NCBI RefSeq assembly: GCF_003945595.2
Contig: NW_024104661.1
Span: forward strand, 281,876-345,875
DNA from: Pipra filicauda
Taxonomy: Eukaryota > Chordata > Aves > Passeriformes > Pipridae
Reading direction: 5' to 3'
DNA: 64,000 nucleotides
Position numbers and translations under genes: made by a program. This document shows positions 59,746-64,000 of this stretch, piece by piece; within the stretch, counting starts at the first letter, position 1; every line of letters begins with the position of its first letter. The notes below the pieces were generated by a model. The model made no database searches, was not told the DNA's origin, and saw only the letters and a program-made list of their open reading frames with translations.

Positions 59746-61879
59746 AGATTCTCAGCTGGCATTCTGTAACTAGTGATGCAAGTGACATAAAGCAGCAGCT
59801 TTACCAAATGGGTCACAGTCATTTATAAATGTATTTTTATTATAATCTTGTAAGACTTTTTTTTTTTCCAGAGGTAATTAATGAAGCAATCAGAATAAGT
59901 TTAGGGCCAGCAGTTGACTAGTTGAGCTTTTCATTCTTTTCATTGTCATGCTGCTATTTATATATTGTCGTCTGATTTAGCAGTTATGTCAGCTGCCTCA
60001 GTTCTCATCTGTAGGAGGAAAGGGAGTATGTATCCTTCCACATCCTTTGCCCTAGACATGCTGTGAATGTGCTGGGAGAGTTGGTCAAACTGTATAATGT
60101 TGGACTATGTAGGGTCTGGTGACCCTCTCTAGGAAAGAAAGGTGTGACCCCACTGAAATGTCTCGAGTTGCTCTGATGAAATGAGGCAGAGGAAGGGCCT
60201 CCCACGTGGAGAAGAAAATCCATTACAAAGGCAAAAAGGCAATGGTTTAGTACCAGGTCATGTTTCCTGAGGAGTCCTCAGAGATAGTGTGTAGAGTGTG
60301 CCAGTTAGCAAGATCACATCATGGTGTTTTGCTTTCCAGCTGTCTGTCTGTCAGCAGAACACCATCATTCTCTGCAGTGCTTTGATTTCTGTTCTCTGAA
60401 CCAGCATGGACACTTTAAAAGCAAGCTGTTGCTTAAAGAGGATCTATATAAAATATAACTAAAATATAACTAAACCACTGTTTTAGAAGCAGTGGGGGAC
60501 TCCTTTGGCTCGTAGGAATTCCAGATTATTTACACTAAGAACACCTTTCTGTTTAGGCTGCGAAAACAATTGTGCTAAAATGAGTGGCGTGGAAAGATGG
60601 GAGCTTAGAGCTTGTCATCATGTTTATCACAGATGGAACAATTGTATTGGCAACATGGTAGAGGCATGCACAGAACTAGTGGTTGGGTGAAGAGTGAAAC
60701 CCCCACCATCACCCCCCAAAAAACCCTCCCAAAACACAAGCAAAACTGAATCACATGCAGAGGACGTGTGCTTTGGTTTTTGCTTTATCCTGTTGGCCTG
60801 AACTTTTCCTCCATGGCTGCTCAGAAAGGACAAAAGATAGCTGGGGTTTGAGAGACAAATCCAGATTGTTTCCAGAACATTTTTCCCCTTTAGGCTTTTT
60901 CTTGTTCTCCACATATATTTCTGCTTTTCCTTCGTTGTGTTGGAAGGAGCAAGTTTGTTTATGAAAATCTTGAAATCTTGTCTGTACAGAAAAACTCTTC
61001 CCTCTAAGTATGCTTAGTTTTTATTAAAAAAAAACACAACAGAAACTAGAAAAAAGGAAGGGTGGAGGGGGTTTTATTGTAAAGAATTGCATATTGTTTT
61101 CCTTAAGGTAAATCCCCTATTTTCCCTTACCAAATGAGAATCTTTAACTCCGAAGAGTATTGATTTGTCTCCTACAGTGAAATTGCTGAAGCATATAGGA
61201 AATGTGATGTTTGTGGTGTTTTAAAAACAAAAAATATCACTTAATGATTCCCTTTGCCTCTGCTTATTCCGGTAACTCAAAGTACAAATTAAAAGATGGG
61301 CTGTTAGCAGACATACTTCTTCCTCAGATCGTGCCAATTCAGAGCTGCACATGCATACTCAAAGTGCAAGCTTTTAAACTATGTGTGTGTAATTTGGAAA
61401 CTGTGGGACAGCTCTGAGCCTGTGCAGACACTGTGGGGTACAGCTGGTATCTCTGCAGCTTTGTTTGACTGCGAGCAAGAGCCTGCCTGCTGCACCCCTG
61501 CTCAGGGCTGTGCTGGCTGGGTCAGTGCTGTTCTAAGGCCCAGCAAATGGGCTCTGCCCGTCCTCAGGACTTGGTGACTCTCTGAGCACAGCTGCAGGAC
61601 TTCAGTCAGTTCAGAGAGGGGACAAATCTGCAGGTTGTTCAGCCAGACCATCTCGGTGTGATCAGGGTTTTTGGAATACAGGCAGGATTGGGGTCATGCT
61701 GCTCGTGACAGGTACTGAACAAATGAAACCACTTCTCATGCTCTGAGTAAGATGGGCCTTGTAGTCTAGTCCTTTTGTCATCCCTTCACTTGTGGGCACA
61801 AGGTTCTGTGCTTGGAAAAGCAAGTTGAGGAGTAACACAGTAGATTACTTCAATACCTGGTGATATACTTTTGAAATTA
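59746..61879. other. Non-coding unique sequence
   Basis: No supported gene. T11 at 59857-59867. An 11-bp tandem duplication AAAATATAACT lies at 60450-60471. A MIR-like phrase (CTGCCTCAGTTCTCATCTGT) lies at about 59993-60012, too short to call. Confidence 0.5.
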
Positions 61880-62010
61880 ACTCAAGGCCGGGTTGGATGG
61901 GGCTTTGAGCAAACTGTGGAAAGTGGAAAGTGTCCTTGCTCTTGGCAGGGGGGTTGGAACAAGATGATCTTTAAGGTCTCTTTCAACCCAAGCCATTCTG
62001 TGTTTCTGTA
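61880..62010 (+). mobile_element. CR1 LINE 3' end
   Basis: The plus strand reads CTCAAGGCCGGGTTGGATGG, GGCTTTGAGCAA, GGAAAGTGTCCTTGC, GGCAGGGGGGTTGGAAC, GATGATCTTTAAGGTCTCTT and TCAACCCAAGCCATTCTGTG. This is the plus-sense 3' terminus of the same CR1 type as the fragments at 15245 and 52463, ending in a degenerate TTCTGTGTTTCTGT. Only about 130 bp is present. Confidence 0.9.
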
Positions 62011-64000
62011 TATTGAGTACCATAATTCCTGCAGGCATGGAGCAGGCTGCCTTGAGAGATGCTTGTCTTTCAAGGCAGGATACTACTCTTGACTCCCAGC
62101 TCTTCCTAAGATCAGAGTTCAGCAATAAATAGGAGGTGATGCCCTCAGCAGAACGAAGTCCCTGCCCTCTGTAGGCTGCTAGCCTCTGGGACCTCAGTGC
62201 TCCACATGAGGTGGGCCCTGGGTCTCTGGCAGAAGTGTTTCAGCTCCTGCTGCTGCAAAAAGATGCTAGAAGAGGAAAGGGCCTCAGAGGTACCCACAGG
62301 CAGAGGGGTCCCAGTGCCACTGAGCTTGGAGCCCCAGTATCACAGGTTTTTGTTTTCTTTTCCACTTAACATGCTACTTGCAGACAGATGAAAATGGGAT
62401 GTCAGAAGACTAAATGTATTATTGGGTCTGGGCTTTCATCTCAGCTAACTGTATTGATATTGCAAACAGATTTCACATTCATGAGATAATAACAATGACC
62501 ATCACTTCATTTAAAGTTGTGAATATATCCCAATGGGAATCCTCAAAGCCATCTAATACCTAAGCTTACATTTTCAGTCAGTTCTTTATGCACTTGTAGA
62601 AGATGACTGTGAATTCAAATGCCTCAAATAACCTCCTTGAAAAAAGTGTCGAAAGGCACCTTCTGAAAAGTCCATTAACTCCCAGATGGACTTTCTGCAG
62701 TTGTCAAATTGCTGCTTCTTTCCCTGGAGCTTGGTGGTAGTGATACCACACATTCAGGTGTTACCAGAGCAGTTCTGCAGAGGGCAAGCCAGGCAAACCC
62801 CTGGGGAAATCACCAGCTGCCGTGGTGGCAGGTGACATGATGGCAGGCTGCAACCTGAGTTGTAGGTGATGTTGTAAAACTGAGGCCCTGGCAGAGTTTG
62901 AGGAAATGGAATATTCCTCTTGGTGACTCTTGAATGCAGGTTCACCACATTCACCAACAGAATACAGATTCTAGATGCATACACCATCGTAAACCATCAA
63001 TGTGACTTACTTCCGTGTCATGCCTTTCATGTTACTGGAGAGCTGTGTAATCAGTATTTCTTTTCCTTAAATTACAAAATCTGAAGATCAAGCAGTTTTT
63101 GGTAAGGGAGCATTCACTGTCCCACTGGCTTTGGTAAGAGTTTGACTGAAGCACAGGAAAGGTTACTACGGCAGGGCCTTGCTTCTGTTAGGATCTTCCA
63201 GTCTTAGAGAGCTGTGAAAAGAGGGATTGGTGGGGTGTAGGTGAATGCATGAATTTTAGGAACAGAAAAAAACCCATTTTGCTGCTCACTTGCATTTATA
63301 AAAGATGCAGAAAGGAAAGAGGCTGTTTCCCAGGCCCAGTGTGGGGAGCAGCAGCCATGCACTGCATGGAGGTGTCTCCACGGGGTCTCTGCTTTTCCTG
63401 CACATACCATGTGTGCCCTCCACTTCCCAATCATTGAGGTGGAGGTTTGGGGTGATATCTTTAAGGTCACATTTGTAGACATTCATTTTCAATTAGTTAA
63501 TTTTTTTCCCCCATGTCTTGAATGTTAAAATATGACAGCAAACTTCAGTTTTGGCACTACATGGTGTAGCTGCGATTCCTACCTCTTGTTTGGACTCTTT
63601 TTTACCTTTGAGTGGTTGGCTTTTTGCAGTGCTCTTTGGCCCTGCTCAGGCAGATAAACCTCTTAGGGTTTTTTTTTCCCTCCCTACTTTTTTTTCTTTA
63701 CACCAGACTGCTTCTCATAGTACCAATGGCCTACTCTCACTAGTCAACATTTTCCACCTCTGCCGGGTTCCTGTAATCAGTAGATTTTTGTTGGCAAGGT
63801 GAAGTCCTTCTATGGAGGAAATAATATGAGAACTAGACCTGCAACCCATGCTATAGTTCTGTTCCTTGAAAAATATAGGTTCCTCTTTAACAATTACATA
63901 TACTTTTTGGATATATTGAATCTAGGGAAGTACCGTTTCCTTTCCTTTATTGCATATCCATTGTATTGTTGAATATAAGGAAAATGTAATAGAATTGTCA
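62011..64000. other. Non-coding unique sequence
   Basis: No supported gene. Frames at 61871-62125 begin inside or antisense to the CR1 tail. Those at 62754-62987, 63204-63492 and 63551-63802 are unrecognised. T-rich tracts lie near 63669 and 63689. Confidence 0.5.

Noticed and set aside
1..64000. CRISPR arrays, operons, phage or endogenous retrovirus structures
   Set aside because: No regularly spaced direct repeats, no bacterial-type genes and no LTR pair or gag/pol/env-like frame seen.

Overview
This window looks like non-coding DNA from a bird. The main evidence is seven truncated CR1 LINE fragments, several ending in the short ATTCTATG- or ATTCTGTG-type 3' motifs typical of avian CR1. 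There are no Alu-, B1- or L1-type repeats, and long AT-rich stretches with few CpGs surround short CpG-bearing patches. I found no protein-coding exon I can defend, no rRNA or tRNA gene, no CRISPR array and no bacterial-type gene. The open frames are short; the longest is 182 codons on the minus strand at 21207-21755. The few that encode recognisable peptide encode the worn C-terminal end of LINE reverse transcriptases.

Layout. 1-6.8 kb: unique DNA with a cluster of poly(A)-signal-like motifs (1.05-2.1 kb), a probable ancient CR1 tail (1.4 kb) and a possible hAT-Charlie end (4.8 kb). 6.8-7.0 kb: CR1 tail, plus strand. 7.0-15.2 kb: unique DNA with G17 (7347) and T60 (8396) homopolymers. 15.2 kb: CR1 tail, minus strand. 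15.4-30.5 kb: unique DNA holding two stop-poor GC-richer blocks (21.2-22.0 and 23.0-23.5 kb), several candidate regulatory elements (22.1, 24.0, 25.3 and 28.8-29.0 kb) and a MIR-like remnant (24.4 kb). 30.5-30.8 kb: CR1, minus strand. 36.9-37.4 and 39.9-40.6 kb: the two longest CR1 copies, both plus strand, on either side of a CpG-dense patch with clustered homeodomain/POU-type motifs (37.7-38.0 kb). 41.6-43.1 kb: an older layer made of a decayed CR1-like LINE, apparently split by a MIR-type SINE and followed by a tRNA-like promoter segment. 47.7-50.7 kb: a C-rich block with a G-quadruplex motif, an 18-bp perfect palindrome and another regulatory candidate. 52.5 kb: CR1, minus strand. 59.4-59.75 kb: remnant of a different old LINE (L2/Rex-like C-terminus). 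61.9-62.0 kb: CR1 tail, plus strand. The rest is unique sequence.

Long homopolymers are strongly asymmetric: I count 16 T-runs of at least 10 on the plus strand against 6 A-runs. With the general T/G-rich look, this suggests, but does not prove, that much of the window is intron or UTR of a plus-strand gene whose exons lie mostly outside. I found no new multi-gene system. The most interesting items are the probable conserved regulatory elements, the layered ancient retroelements and several perfect palindromes.
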